Shown: positions 1 through 9,720 of the stretch, in pieces | Layout of the letters: every line of letters begins with the position of its first letter | How positions within the stretch are numbered: the first letter of the stretch is position 1 | Source: Heloderma charlesbogerti | Lineage: Eukaryota; Chordata; Lepidosauria; Squamata; Helodermatidae | Reading direction: 5' to 3' | DNA length: 64,000 nt | NCBI GenBank assembly: GCA_026122225.1 | Contig: JANEZZ010001867.1 | Span: 62,001-126,000, forward strand | Program-made: the position numbers and the translations under genes | The notes under the pieces: model-generated | What the model saw: the letters and a program-made list of their open reading frames with translations, nothing else | Database searches by the model: none | What the model was told of the DNA's origin: nothing

Positions 1-553
1 TAGTCTACCTAAATGTTTACATAGACTACGGCGAAAATAAGGGCAACGCTAATTGCGTTGCCCTTATTTTCGCCGTAGTCTACGTAAACATTTACGTAGA
101 CTACAGCGACCAAATAAGGAACGGGAATGGCGGCTCCCTATGGGGGCCGCCATTATCCGTACACACTTTATTTTTTTTTTAAGTCACCCGTGATAGGCTA
201 CATGACGATTGATGTAGCCTATCATGGCTGACTTTGCAAATCTAGCCGTGATAGGCTACGTGAATCGTCACGTAGCCTATCAGAGGACGTGTTTTTATTT
301 TTCTTTTATTGCAATGGCGGCGGCGGCAGCCGGTCGAACGACCGGCTGCCGCTCCCGCCCTGCTCGAACACCCGCCGAACCGCCAGCCGGACCCGCTGCT
401 GGGAGGGACATTCAGGGAAGGTAAGTCCCGTCCTGGGGGGGGGTGCGGGGGTGGGGGGGTGCGGAGGATTTCTCCCCGAAACTTGTTCGGGGGGCCGAAC
501 ACTTTGGCGCTCGGCTCCCCGAAGTTTCGGGGAGAAATTCTCCGCCATCCCTA
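1..553 (-). mobile_element. Poly-palindromic hAT-like element, cut by window start
   Basis: This is the X-end part of a non-autonomous hAT-like transposon whose Y end lies before the window. Consecutive palindromes are visible at about 1-28, 30-74, 74-103, 115-160, 187-227, 247-283 and 315-350. The outer pair have TAGTCTACGTAAA-type stems, and those near 187 and 247 have GTGATAGGCTACG-type stems. The GC-rich part contains an ATGGCGGCGGCGG stretch at about 314 and an AAG|GTAAGT splice-donor consensus at 418-425 pointing toward the X end. The X end is itself a palindrome (about 468-545) and stops at CATCCCTA (546-553). The left TSD is outside the window, so the TSD cannot be checked. No transposase is present. 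Confidence 0.85.
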
Positions 554-555
554 CT

Positions 556-646
556 GTGGAGCAGAGCTGGCTGAAGAGGATTCCAGGGGAGAGGAACGGA
601 TCGCCTCACCCCCTGCAGACCCCCACCCCCAGAATGGCAGGTAAGC
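556..646 (+). mobile_element. Fragment of a hAT-like Y end
   Basis: This short piece begins directly after the preceding element. It has the GAGCAGAGC, GGATTCC and GGATCGCCT blocks followed by CAG|GTAAG that are typical of the Y-end region of complete copies (compare about 53540-53665). No terminal CATCCCTA is found, so it is a truncated or rearranged copy. It could instead be part of a different related element. Confidence 0.4.
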
Positions 647-659
647 ATTCCAGCCATTG

Positions 660-898
660 TTAGGATCACGTCAAGGATAGCCGATCCTCTAGTTCCTTCC
701 TCTACTTTCTGTAGGAGAAAGTTATCTGCCAGACAAGACAGGAATTTCCTGGAGGGGCCATGTTTTGCAGAATTTATCTCCCAAGAAATATTGGGGAAAT
801 TGAAGTCCCCCATTACTACTACATCATGCTTCCTTGAAACATTGGCTATTTGCTTCTCAAAAGTTTCATCCTCATCTTCTCTTTGGTTGGGTGGCCGG
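660..898 (-). mobile_element. CR1 LINE ORF2 endonuclease fragment
   Basis: Read on the minus strand, this translates to part of the apurinic-type endonuclease of CR1 ORF2. The blocks CYRPPNQ-like, [13 protein letters not shown] and [10 protein letters not shown] are recognisable. They include the GDFN block, with catalytic Asp and Asn, in the second half of the fold. It is the downstream continuation of the CR1 copy seen at 1248-1798 and 2569-3256. The N-terminal half of the endonuclease is missing, deleted together with the right side of the hAT copy at 899. It is a dead fragment. Confidence 0.85.
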
Positions 899-1247
899 TA
901 GGGATGTTGGAGAATTTCTCCACGAATCTCTGGGAGGCCGAATGCTAGCGTATTTGGCCCCCTGAAATTGGTGGAGAAATTCTCCAACACCCCCCGCCCC
1001 CCCGAATGGGTCTTACCTTTGGCGAATGTCCCTGGCGCTGGCGGCTCCCGGCGGCGGTTCGGCGGTGGTGGCGGCGGCGGCCGGTCTTCCAACTGGCTGC
1101 CGCCACCGCCATTTCCAAGTAAAAAACAACAACAACAACGAACATGATAGGCTACGTAAAGATTTACATAGCCTATCATGGCTAGATTTTCAAAAAACAC
1201 CATGATAGATTATGTAAATCCTTACGTAGCCTATCATGGCTGACTTT
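899..1247 (+). mobile_element. Poly-palindromic hAT-like element, right-truncated
   Basis: The X end starts TAGGGATG at 899, within CR1 ORF2. It is followed by the terminal palindrome (about 911-995), a CTTACC block (a donor on the minus strand), the CCGCCATTT block at about 1107-1117, and two GATAGGCTACG-type palindromes (about 1145-1181 and 1202-1235). The Y half is missing and no 8-bp match to the left flank (891-898) is found on the right. The CR1 sequence that should follow is also missing, so one deletion removed both. Confidence 0.75.
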
Positions 1248-1798
1248 GGAGAACAAACGTTCTGTTTGTTTCCCATACTCTAGGCACTAGTGCATAGACA
1301 TCGTAGACCATGTGCTTCATGGTCTCGTTTTCTTCCTACATGTGTCTGAAGACTATTATTGGGTGCTATTAGAGCTGTTCTCTCCATTGTGGTGCATGAG
1401 CCTTCATTCATTGTTACCCCCAACTTTACGTCTCCGTTCCCCATAGGATTCAGTTTAAAGCCCTCCTGATAAAGTTCTTCATGCTGTGGCCAAACACATT
1501 CTTCCCAGCCTTTGTGAAATGCAACCCGTCCCTTGCCAACAGTCCATCTTCCAGGAAGTATAGCCCATGGTCCCAGGATCCAAATCTCTCTCCTCAGCAC
1601 CACCGTCGTATCTAGTCATTCACCCGGGGTATTTTTCTTTCCCTTTCTATCCCTCTTCTAACTACTGGAAGGATGGATGAGAAAACTATCTGGGCCCCGA
1701 AGTTCTTGAGTTTCCTCCCCAAAGCTTCAAAGTCTGACGTGATTTCTTCGTAGCTTCACCTGGCAGTATCATTTGTTCCCACATGGATGAGAAGAAAG
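1248..1798 (-). mobile_element. CR1 LINE, end of ORF1 and start of ORF2
   Basis: Minus-strand reading from 1798 gives HVGTNDTA, the block III region of the GDSL/SGNH esterase domain in CR1 ORF1. It continues through the rest of the esterase domain to a DGLLA-type segment and a degenerate LTKAGKNVFG segment. The beginning of ORF2 follows (an LGNKQ-like block, about 1265-1290). In-frame stops are present. It joins directly to 2569-3256 once the hAT insertion at 1799-2568 and one copy of its TSD are removed. Confidence 0.8.
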
Positions 1799-2568
1799 TA
1801 GAGATGGACGAAAGTCCCTTACCTGATCCCGACACTTGCTTCGCGGTGGGGGGGAGGCGCTCCGTCCCTCCCCCCAAAATTCTGGCTGGGGGGGAGGCGC
1901 CCCATCCCTCCCCGTCAAAATTCTGGCTGGGGGGGAGGCGCCCTGTCCCTCCGGCCGCGAAACCTCATCGTCTGCCAGGACGCAAGTGGCGGCGGCCGTA
2001 GCCACTGCCGTTTGTGTCCCTGCAGTCAGCCGTGATAGGCTACGTAAATGTTTACGTAGCCTACGACGGCTGACTTAAAAAAAAAAAAGTGCATATGCAA
2101 ATGCCATTTGCGTTCCTTATTTTGGCACGTGTAGTCTACGTAAACATTTACATAGACTACGGTGAAAATAAGGGCAACGCTATTTGCGTATGCGCTTTTT
2201 TTTTTTTCAAAGTCAGCCGTGATAGGCTATGTAAACATTTACGTAGCCTATCACGGTGTTTTTTTAAAATCTAGCCATGATAGGCTACGGAAATCTTTAT
2301 GTAGCCTATCACATTTGTTTGTTTGTTTGTTTTTACTTGGAAATGGCGGCAGCAGCAGCCAGTCGGAAGACCGGCCGCTGTCGCCGCCACCACCACCGAA
2401 CCGCCGCCGAACCGCCTCTGGAGCCGCCGGCACCAGGGACATTCGAGCAAGGTAAGTCCCGCCCCAGGGGGGGTGGGGGGGCAGACCGTTTCTCCACCAA
2501 TTTCGGGGGCCAAATGCGCTGGCATTCGGCCTCCCCGAGATTCGTGGAGAAATTCTCTGACATCCCTA
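1799..2568 (-). mobile_element. Poly-palindromic hAT-like element, complete
   Basis: This complete copy is bounded by the perfect 8-bp TSD gaagaaag (1791-1798 and 2569-2576). The Y end is on the left (TAGAGATGGACGAAAGTCCC with CTTACCT). The X end is on the right and stops at CATCCCTA. Three GGGGGGGAGGCGC blocks repeat at about 1850-1945. Palindromes lie at about 2032-2072, 2131-2162, 2216-2255 and 2275-2312. A reading frame opening ATGGCGGCAGC at 2343 runs to the AAG|GTAAGT donor at 2449-2456. The insertion splits the esterase domain of CR1 ORF1 between a PFLL-type and a HVGTND segment. No transposase is present. Confidence 0.92.
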
Positions 2569-3256
2569 GAAGAAAGGGATACCTGTCAGTGGGCTTTATG
2601 AGTGCAAGCAACCCTTCAGTCACGTCTCTAATCCGTCCTCCTGGAAGACAGCATACCTGACGAGTCCACAGCTCTTCGCAACATACTTGGGTTTCGATCC
2701 CACACAGCAAGGAGTCTCCCACTACTACTACTCTTTTCTTCTTGTTGTTATAGGCCTTGGTTTCATCACCTCTGCTTGACTGACCTTCAGCCTCTTGCTC
2801 GCTCTCATGCAGGTTCCCCTGTAATTCTTCCTCTTCAGGCTGTCCTCCAGTTTCATCCTCAAGTACCTGTAAATGGTTCCCCAGTTCCACTGCCTCCACT
2901 GGTGCAGAGTGGCTTTTAGTTCTTCTGCTCCTAACCGTCACCCTTTTCCAAGGAGTATCCTCTACTTCATTTTTCCTCACCTCAGCATTTTCCTCTTCTG
3001 CCTCAGCCTCCTGTTGCTCTTCTAGCTTCTGTTTTTTGCTTTGCTGCTGTAGTTCCACTGTTCTGCCCAAGAACTCTTCGTGTTCTCTTAGTCCCTGGAG
3101 GGTCGACGCTCACCACTCCAGTCCTCTTACTTTTTCTTCCAGCAGCATGATCAACTGGCACTTGTTGCAGGTGTAGGCCATGTTGTTCTCAGGCAAGAAA
3201 ACTAACATGGCACACAGCTTGCAGGTCACCACCACTGGAGAGTCTTGTCCTTCCAT
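2569..3256 (-). pseudogene. CR1 LINE ORF1, 5' part, disabled
   Basis: The ATG is at 3256-3254 on the minus strand. The product would start with a zinc-finger-like segment with CKLC and CNKC pairs (about 3220-3150). A hydrophilic Glu/Gln-rich linker follows. Then comes VVVVGDSLLCGI, the nucleophile block of the SGNH/GDSL esterase domain typical of CR1 ORF1. A TGA stop lies in frame at about 3105, so only a 245-residue reading frame from 3070 stays open. It continues into the hAT insertion at 2568. ORF1 of this LINE is an RNA-binding chaperone-like protein; this copy is dead. Confidence 0.85.
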
Positions 3257-3830
3257 AGTCTCTTTTCCCTTTTGTGTCTAGCTTCCTGGCTGTTCTAGGG
3301 TAGCCTGTGCCTGGTCCTCTACTCACTGCAGGTTAAAAACAGAGTTAAAAACAGATGTTCAGCCCCTTTCTCTTTTTTCTTTCTCTTTTTTGGAAGGATT
3401 TACAACTTTGGCCTTGGTTATTCAAGTGTCTGTCTTTAGATATTTAACTGAATCTGACCATGATTTTTAAAATGCAAACACTGCAAAGTACTTGAATCTG
3501 TTTGATGGGGACAGCAGGCCTATGGCTGCTAGACAGTGTCTAGACAGCCATAGGAATTTTCGGTTTCTGGGAACCAAGCTTGGATCTAGGGCTCTGAGCT
3601 CGGTTCCCAGAACCTGCAGTCTTTCCCCCCTCCCCCGCCACCTCGTAGGCAGCATGGTTCTTTCCCATCTCTGCATTCGTAACTGCAGTGTGGAGCAGGT
3701 GAAAAGGGGTATTCCTGGGCTGGGGAGGAGACTGCGGATGCATCATTATGATGTTTCCTATGCATCACCAGCCTCACCCACCCCCTGCTCTGAAGCCCCA
3801 AGCTAGAAAGCAAAATTGGCTGTCTAGCTG
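3257..3830. other. No gene recognised; one short perfect-type hairpin
   Basis: The only clear structure is a palindrome at 3519-3554 (CTATGGCTG arm, TAGACA near the centre, CAGCCATAG arm). The rest is non-coding by inspection. The start may be the 5' UTR of the CR1 copy to its left. Confidence 0.4.
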
Positions 3831-4272
3831 CTGTAAGGCCTGGACCAAGCTATCAGTAGTTTTAGAGGGGCTTAGATGTCCCATAATGTTCTCTGACTTT
3901 GGTTCAGAAGGCTGCTGTATTCCTTAACAGGCCTTTTGATTCACCAGGATGAGTCAAAGAGCGATAAGGCTGATGGTGCAGCCCCAAGTGTTTTATCAAG
4001 ATGTGCCTGGGAAGTGAAGTTTGTCTTAAACTGCAGGTAGCTGTGCTGAGAACCAAGTGCCGTTAGTCTATGTTGGGAATGAACACTATGGGGCACTTGC
4101 TGCTGTCATGCTACCTCACTGCTAACATGTATGGCATAAAACCCATTGTACCCCATGGCTCTGGGTTCAGAGAAGCTGTCTGATCCAACGACTGGGTATG
4201 CTTGTGTGCTGTAAGTTATTCAATAAAGTATCTCCTTGTAAGTAAACCTGGATCTGATTTATCACTGTCTTG
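3831..4272 (+). repeat. Possible LTR-like repeat
   Basis: The segment starts TGTAAGGC and ends TTGGCA. It has an AATAAA signal at 4222-4227 about 50 bases before its end. This is LTR-like, but I found no matching TSD and no second copy in the window. It could be unrelated non-coding DNA. Confidence 0.25.
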
Positions 4273-4284
4273 GCACCTCTAAAC

Positions 4285-4430
4285 TAAGAGTTCAAAGCCC
4301 ACTGCAGGAGCAATACAGCTGCAAATGCAGGGCAGGCAGAGCACGAAGATTCCTTCCATGCTCCACCTGCCCTGCATTGGATAGTCAGCCGCCGCCAAGT
4401 TTGGAGGCAGTTGACTATCCTGATAGGATT
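4285..4430. repeat. Two adjacent imperfect inverted repeats
   Basis: AATGCAGGGCAGG (about 4324) pairs with CCTGCCCTGCATT (about 4366). Right after it, GATAGTCA pairs with TGACTATC across about 40 bases. This may be the core of an old MITE. Confidence 0.4.
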
Positions 4431-4521
4431 GTGCCCTTTGTTATGTATGCTTTGTTGCTTTCTAAAAGCAAATACAATAAGCTGGAGAAACATTTCTTGA
4501 ACATTTTCAGAAACATTTCTT

Positions 4522-5242
4522 TAGGGATGGGGGAGAATTTCTCCCCGAAACTTGGGGGGGGCAAGTGCCAACGCATTCGGTCCTCCAAAGGTTGTTCGGG
4601 GAGAAATTCTCCGCCCCCCCTGCTCCCCGCCCCCCCCCGGGATGGGACTTACCTTCATGAATGTCCCTCCCGGCGGCGGGTCCCGGCGGTGGTTTGGCAG
4701 GTCTTCGTCAGGGGCGGGGGCGGCAGCCGGTCTTTCGACCGGCTGCCGCCGCCGCCGCCATTACAAGAAAAGTAAAAAAATAGCGTTGCCCCTTATTTTC
4801 GCCGTAGTCTATGTAAATCTTTACGTAGACTACAGGGACCAAATAAGGAACGCAAATGGCGGCTCCCTATGGGGACCGCCATTTGCGTACGCGCTTTTTT
4901 TTTTTTCAAAGTCACCCGTGATAGGCTACGTGATGATTAACGTAGCCTATCATGGCTGACTTTGCAGATCTAGCCGTGATAGGCTACGTTAATCGTTACG
5001 TAGCCTATCACAGGGGTGTTTTTTTTTTCTTTTGATGTTCGCGGCCGGGGAGATGGGGAGCTTCTCCCCGGCCTGAATTTCAGCCGGGCGAGGTGGGAAG
5101 CCTCCCCCCCGGCCTGAATTTCAGCCGGGCAAGGTGGGAAGCCTCCCCTCCCCGGCCTAAACTTCGGGGGGAGCAGGGAAGCGCCTCCCCCCCACCACGA
5201 AGCAAGCTGCGAGACCAGGTAAGTGACTTTCATACACTCCTA
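4522..5242 (+). mobile_element. Poly-palindromic hAT-like element, complete
   Basis: The element is flanked by the perfect TSD catttctt (4514-4521 and 5243-5250). The X end is on the left (TAGGGATGGGGGAGAATTTC). The Y end is on the right, with CAG|GTAAGT at about 5217-5224 and a terminus reading CACTCCTA. The AGCCGGTCTTTCGACCGGCT palindrome is at about 4726-4750. TACGTAAA- and GATAGGCTACG-type palindromes fill about 4800-5015. Three GGCCTGAATTTC-type blocks near the Y end repeat in tandem (about 5065-5170). Its layout closely matches the copies at 51765 and 56862. Confidence 0.92.
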
Positions 5243-5250
5243 CATTTCTT

Positions 5251-6029
5251 TAGGAAGTGTCAATTACATTTCAGTGACACACACACACAATTTAAATGAT
5301 GAAACAATACAGCAATCTAAAAAAAATGGCTCTGGATTTGCATAGTGACTCCACCAACATGGAAACACTTAAAGCTCCAATCCTATTGTCTAGTTTTTGT
5401 ATTGAAAGTGTCACCCCCACCCCAAAGCTGCTTCTTCAAGCTGGATGATGGATGTCTACTTTTAAGTGCAAGATGCATAGCCAACAAATCAGGAAGATAC
5501 TAAACTGTGCTGTCATTTAATGAGAAGGACTGCAGGAATGAATGGATGAGAACATTGACTGTCTAACGACCTTTGAGAAGGAACAGTTTTTCTACCGAGA
5601 AACATTATAAGGTCATGGGCTTTATTCCAAGTCTAAACAACTGTTGACATTTTACATAAGCCAGGAGCAACTCTGAATTGTTTTTTGTTGCCTAGGAAAC
5701 ATCTCCCATTGGCCCCTATTAGTATGACTCATATTTATTCAGGGTGCAATTCCATTGTACTGGAAGAGAACGACCCAGTTAGTGAATTTAGGGTATTCTA
5801 CCAACAACCTCAGCTGCAGCATGAGTAAATTAACCCCATGAGTTTAATTATTTTATTCCACCTTGGTCATTCTATGGTGGTCATTTATTCAATTTAGAAC
5901 AACAGTGCATCTCTCTTCCCGCTCACCTTTTGTTTTTTAGAAGACTACACATTTGGACACTATTCATTGTGACCTAAACAGTGTTACTTCTTTGGATTTT
6001 AACTAATAGGGACCCTTAACACTTTTAAA
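5251..6029. other. No gene recognised
   Basis: AT-rich non-coding DNA with a short CACACACA run (5279-5288). No open frame of note and no recognised repeat, apart from a possible trace of the AATCCTA-type MITE near 5378. Confidence 0.5.
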
Positions 6030-6037
6030 ATACGTAT

Positions 6038-6530
6038 TAGGGATGGCGGAGAATTCCGCCATGGACTCCAATGAGGCCGGATTCTTAGAATCCGGCCCCC
6101 TGGAGTCTGTGGTGGAATGGACTGCTCCCTTCCACCACCCCACGAAGCCCAGTCAGGATGGACCTTACCTGGTGCCATCCATCTGCTGCCATCCATCCCA
6201 TCCGCTGTCACCTGTCTGTGGACGCAAATGGTGTCCAGCATAGTGGATGCCATTTGCATCCCTGCCTTTGCCTGTGATAGGCTATGTAAATCTTTACATA
6301 GCCTATCACAGCAAAGATCATGGATGCAAATGGTGTCCGCTATGCCAGATCCCATTTGCGTCCAGAGACCGGCCGCGGCCGGAAGTCCAGCAGCAGCTGG
6401 AACCAGCCGGTGGCTCTGTGGATTCCCCATGGGAGCTGGCTGGGGAGGGTTCTGGGGGGAGGACCGGATCGCCTCCCCCTGTCTGCAGACCCCCCCACGG
6501 ACCCCAGGTAAGGGGTTCTGTACATCCCCA
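6038..6530 (+). mobile_element. Short, diverged hAT-like element
   Basis: The X end is TAGGGATGGCGGAGAATTCC. The Y end has CAG|GTAAGG at about 6506-6513 and a final TACATCCCCA. The flanks atacgtat (6030-6037) and atttgtat (6531-6538) agree at six of eight positions, so the TSD is probable but decayed. One GATAGGCTATG palindrome (6275-6310) sits between two ACGCAAATGGTGTCC-type arms. It is shorter than most copies and has one palindrome of the first class. Confidence 0.75.
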
Positions 6531-6752
6531 ATTTGTATAAGATAAATAAGTTTCTAAAACTGTCTTCAGATTTATATTCCCACACAGAAATTGACTTCAG
6601 TGCGGCATGCATCAGGGAACACAATATGGTCGTATTTCATTTAGTTGGACAGTATCATACTAATGACACAGGAAAATCTGTTTGGAACTGTATTTGTACC
6701 TACCCCACATCACCATAGTAGGACAAATTTGCAATTTAAATAATTAAATAAT

Positions 6753-6852
6753 AGAATCATAGAATAGTAGGGTTAAAAGGGGCCGTATAAGACTATCAAC
6801 TCCAACCCCCTGCTCAATGCAGGAGTTTAAGTCAAAGCATACCTGACAGATG
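6753..6852 (-). mobile_element. CR1 3'-end fragment (antisense)
   Basis: The segment begins with the AATCATAGAATAGTAGGGTT block followed by CCAACCCCCTGCTCAATGCA. This is the reverse complement of a CR1 3' terminal region common in sauropsids. The hAT-like element starting at 6853 interrupts it. Confidence 0.75.
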
Positions 6853-7587
6853 TAGGGATGGCAGAGAATTCCGCCACAGATTTCAGTGAGGCCGAAGTCA
6901 TACCTGGGGCAGATGTTCCGGACGGCGGTGGCTCCAGCGGCGGCTTTGGTGGCGGCAGCAGCGGCTGGTCTTTTGACCGGCTGCTGCGGCCACCATTTGC
7001 ATTCTGGTCTTTGCCGTGATAGGCATTTTTTACATCTGGGTAAAAAAAAAATGGCGTACGCAAATGGCGGCCACTATGGCGGCCGCCATTTGCGTTCCTT
7101 ATTTTTCCCCGTTTTAGTCTATGTAAATATTTACGTTGACTATTATGGCGAAAAAAAAAGGAGAACGCAAATAGCAAATAGCTATTTGCGTTGCCCTTAT
7201 TTTCACCGTAGTCTACGTAAATGTTTACGTAGACTACATGTGCCAAAATAAGGAACACAAATGGGCGCTGCCATTTGTGTACGTGCTTTTATTTTTTTCA
7301 AAGTCAGCCGTGATAGGCTACGTAAACATTTACGTAGCCTATCACTGTTTTTTTAAAAATCTAGCCATGATAGGCTACGTAAATCTTTACGTAGCCTATC
7401 ACGTTTGTTTTGTTTTTTTTACTTGGAAATGGCGGCAGCGGCAGCCGGAGCCGCCGCCGCCAGGGACATTCAAGCAAGGTAAGTCCCATCCTGGGGGGGT
7501 AGACTGTTTCTCCACCAAGTTCAGGGGGCTGAATACTCTGGCATTCGGCCTCCCCAAGATTCGTGGAGAAATTATCTGACATCCCTA
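6853..7587. mobile_element. Chimeric hAT-like element with two X ends
   Basis: The left terminus TAGGGATGGCAGAGAATTCC is an X end. The right terminus (AAG|GTAAGT at about 7475-7482, then the terminal palindrome and CATCCCTA at 7580-7587) is also an X end, whereas complete copies have one X and one Y. The flanks gacagatg and gtaaaatc do not match, and the CR1 sequence on the left does not resume on the right. I infer a recombination product of two insertions. Palindromes include about 7046-7094, 7205-7236, 7308-7346 and 7366-7402. Confidence 0.8.
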
Positions 7588-7976
7588 GTAAAATCTAACA
7601 TAAACTATGGTCCTATGCCCAGTTACATGTACTTTGTTAGTACAGTTAAATCCCATAAATTTGCCTGGCATATCAGAATAAAACACTCTTTGCCATTAAA
7701 AAAATTGCCTGAAATAAATGGAAATAAAAATATACTCTTGGCATTTATATTGATGCATCTCTGTATAGCAGTGGCATAATGCACCTGCAACTCCAGCATA
7801 AAGTAATTTTGAATTTTTGTGGTATAACAAGCCTAAACCTTTCTTTTTCCTGGTACAGCTAGTTTTAGGATCAGTTCATACTAAACTATAGCCTTATTCA
7901 AGAGTTTTCCTCATGTGTTGTCCCAGTGCATGATGCATGAGTGGGGAGCAGGGCCATGCTAAGTTGAACAGCTCTG
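7588..7976. other. No feature recognised
   Basis: AT-rich non-coding DNA. I see no coding potential and no repeat that I can name. Confidence 0.5.
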
Positions 7977-8155
7977 CCCCTAGCATCTTCATATAACACA
8001 AATGTCTGTAGAGATGGAGCATTCACATTAACAGCGGTGCAGGCAAAGGCTGCCACATGACCTGGAACCCTGTGTGATCAGGGTTCCAGGTCACATGGAA
8101 GACTCCACAGGTGTATGTGCAAAGGCTCCATCCCTGTACACAATCATGCTAGGGT
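7977..8155. mobile_element. Palindromic MITE
   Basis: The two halves are inverted copies. CCCCTAGCAT and GATGGAGCATT on the left match AGGCTCCATC and ATGCTAGGG on the right. The centre is the strong palindrome CATGACCTGGAACCCTG / CAGGGTTCCAGGTCACATG at about 8055-8097. The superfamily is unclear and no TSD is clear. Confidence 0.6.
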
Positions 8156-8194
8156 GGACCTACTCAGTACATGCAATGTCAGGGCCACGACTAC

Positions 8195-9109
8195 TAGGGA
8201 TGCTGGAGAAATTCAAGACAGATTAAAATGAGCTCGGATTTCTAAGAATCTGACCTGCGGAATCTACTGCAGAGAGCCCCCCCCCTCCCCCGGCCATGTG
8301 GAGTCTGTGGACTTTTGGTTGATTTTTTTTTTACTTTCCCGAAATTTACACATATAAATCCATAGAAAAATATAGAAGTTTCTGCTGAGGAAATGTTGAA
8401 TGGAATGGGGGACAATACACTAAATGTTACATACTGAGGTGAATTATGCAAATACTTATGTAAATATTTATGCAATGATTTCCATATTTTTCCACATGAC
8501 GAAAAAAGTTTGCATCTGTCTATGGGCGGATGATAGAACAAAAGGCGTCTGACAACCTGAAGAACACAGATGGAGCGTGTTTTACTAGGGATGTACAAAT
8601 CCCTTACCTGGTTCTGGTCGGGGCATCTGCTGGTGGAGGGAGGTGATCCATCCCTCCCCCCAAAATCCTCTCCAGCCAGCTCTAGCTGGACTTTCAGCCG
8701 CTGCTGCTGCGCTGCAGACTCAAATATCTAAGTATTTATGTAGCCTATCACAAAAAGAGCAGGGACGCAAATGGCGTAATGGGTGCCATTTGTGTCCCTG
8801 CTCTTTGCCGTGATAGGCTACGTAAATATTTACATAGCCAATCATGGACATGGGCAGGGACGCAAATGGCGGCTGCTATGATGGCTGCTATTTCGTTCCA
8901 CAGGCTGGCTGCGGAAGGAGGATGACCCAACCCGGAGCAACCGTGGCCAGGTAGGGTCTGTCCCGGGGGAATTTCGGGGGGTGGCGGTGGGGGGGTAGTC
9001 CGTTCCACCAAGGACTCCGGGGGGCGGGATTCCAAAGTATCCAGCCTCACTGGAGTCCATGGCAGATTTCTCCAACATCCCTATATTTTACACAGTCCGT
9101 ACATCCCTA
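8195..9109 (+). mobile_element. hAT-like element without palindrome array, hosting a nested copy
   Basis: It starts TAGGGATGCTGGAGAAATTC and ends GTCCGTACATCCCTA. Flanks acgactac (8187-8194) and atgactac (9110-9117) differ at one CpG-type position and form an 8-bp TSD. Its own sequence is 8195-8585 plus the short end 9092-9109, with 8586-9083 being a later insertion. The body is AT-rich and lacks the repeated palindromes, yet both termini match the X and Y ends. It may be a deletion derivative closer to the autonomous parent. I see no transposase motif. Confidence 0.75.
8586..9083 (-). mobile_element. Nested hAT-like element
   Basis: The Y end is on the left (TAGGGATGTACAAATCCC with CTTACCT). 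The X end is on the right (TTTCTCCAACATCCCTA). Flanks tgttttac (8578-8585) and tattttac (9084-9091) differ at one base. Palindromes lie at about 8728-8752 (half) and 8808-8848, with GGGACGCAAATGGCG arms at about 8762-8803 and 8856-8895. It inserted within the element at 8195-9109 and is therefore younger. Confidence 0.85.
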
Positions 9110-9239
9110 ATGACTACTTGCTGCAACCCCACTCATGTGTTAGAATGATGCATGGGTCAAACATCTGAATAGGGCCTGTGATAGCTCAACAAATAACACC
9201 TGGGTTAGAATATTCAGAAATATTAAATGAAACATACTA

Positions 9240-9720
9240 ATTCTTTTTTAAAAAATAGCTTTAAAATTAATATTCTAGTGTGGGTTTGTGACAGGCATGT
9301 AGACCACATGATGAATTGCCTGCCAGGTGCGAAGGTTGCAGATATCATGCACCATCTAGATAGCCTATTAGATAGTTCTGGGGTGGAGTCAGTGGTTGTG
9401 GTCCGTGTTGGTATCAATGATGTGGGGAAATGTAGTCATGAGGTCCTGGAAGCCAAATTTAGGTTGTTAGGTAGGAGGTTGAAATCCAGGACCACCAAGG
9501 TGGCTTTCTCTGAAATGCTACCTGTTCCACATGCAGGGCCAGCTCGACAGGTGAGGCCAAGGAGTCTTCATGCATGGATGAGACGGTGGTGCAGGGAGAA
9601 GGGGTTCAGATTTGTTAGGTGCCGGGGAACGTTTTGGGACAAGCCAGCCTGTACAAGAGGGATGGGCTCCACTTGAACCAAAATGGAACCAGATTGCTGG
9701 TGCTAAACATAAAAAGGGTG
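9240..9720 (+). pseudogene. CR1 LINE ORF1 esterase domain, frameshifted
   Basis: The plus-strand translation gives CLPGAKVADI, then a VVVRVGINDVG block, equivalent to the GTND block of the SGNH/GDSL esterase in CR1 ORF1. HAWMRRWC follows, and then, in a different frame, RDGLHLNQNG, the block holding the catalytic histidine. The change of frame falls at about 9645-9670. The GDSL nucleophile block is missing at the 5' side, so this is a 5'-truncated copy. It sits directly upstream of ORF2 in the normal CR1 order. Confidence 0.85.

Noticed and set aside
224..663. Ala/Arg/Pro-rich reading frames on both strands in GC-rich parts of the elements
   Set aside because: They arise from GCC/GGC-rich palindromes, so both strands give similar frames. 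The frames end at element boundaries and differ between copies by frameshifts. I mention the exon-like ATGGCGGC to GTAAGT segment only as a hypothesis.
2162..2455. Recurrent peptide IGYVNIYVAYHG in many predicted proteins
   Set aside because: It is the translation of the GATAGGCTACGTAAATATTTAC-type palindrome in one frame. The same hairpin in other frames gives RDRLRKYLRSLSR. It is not a protein domain.
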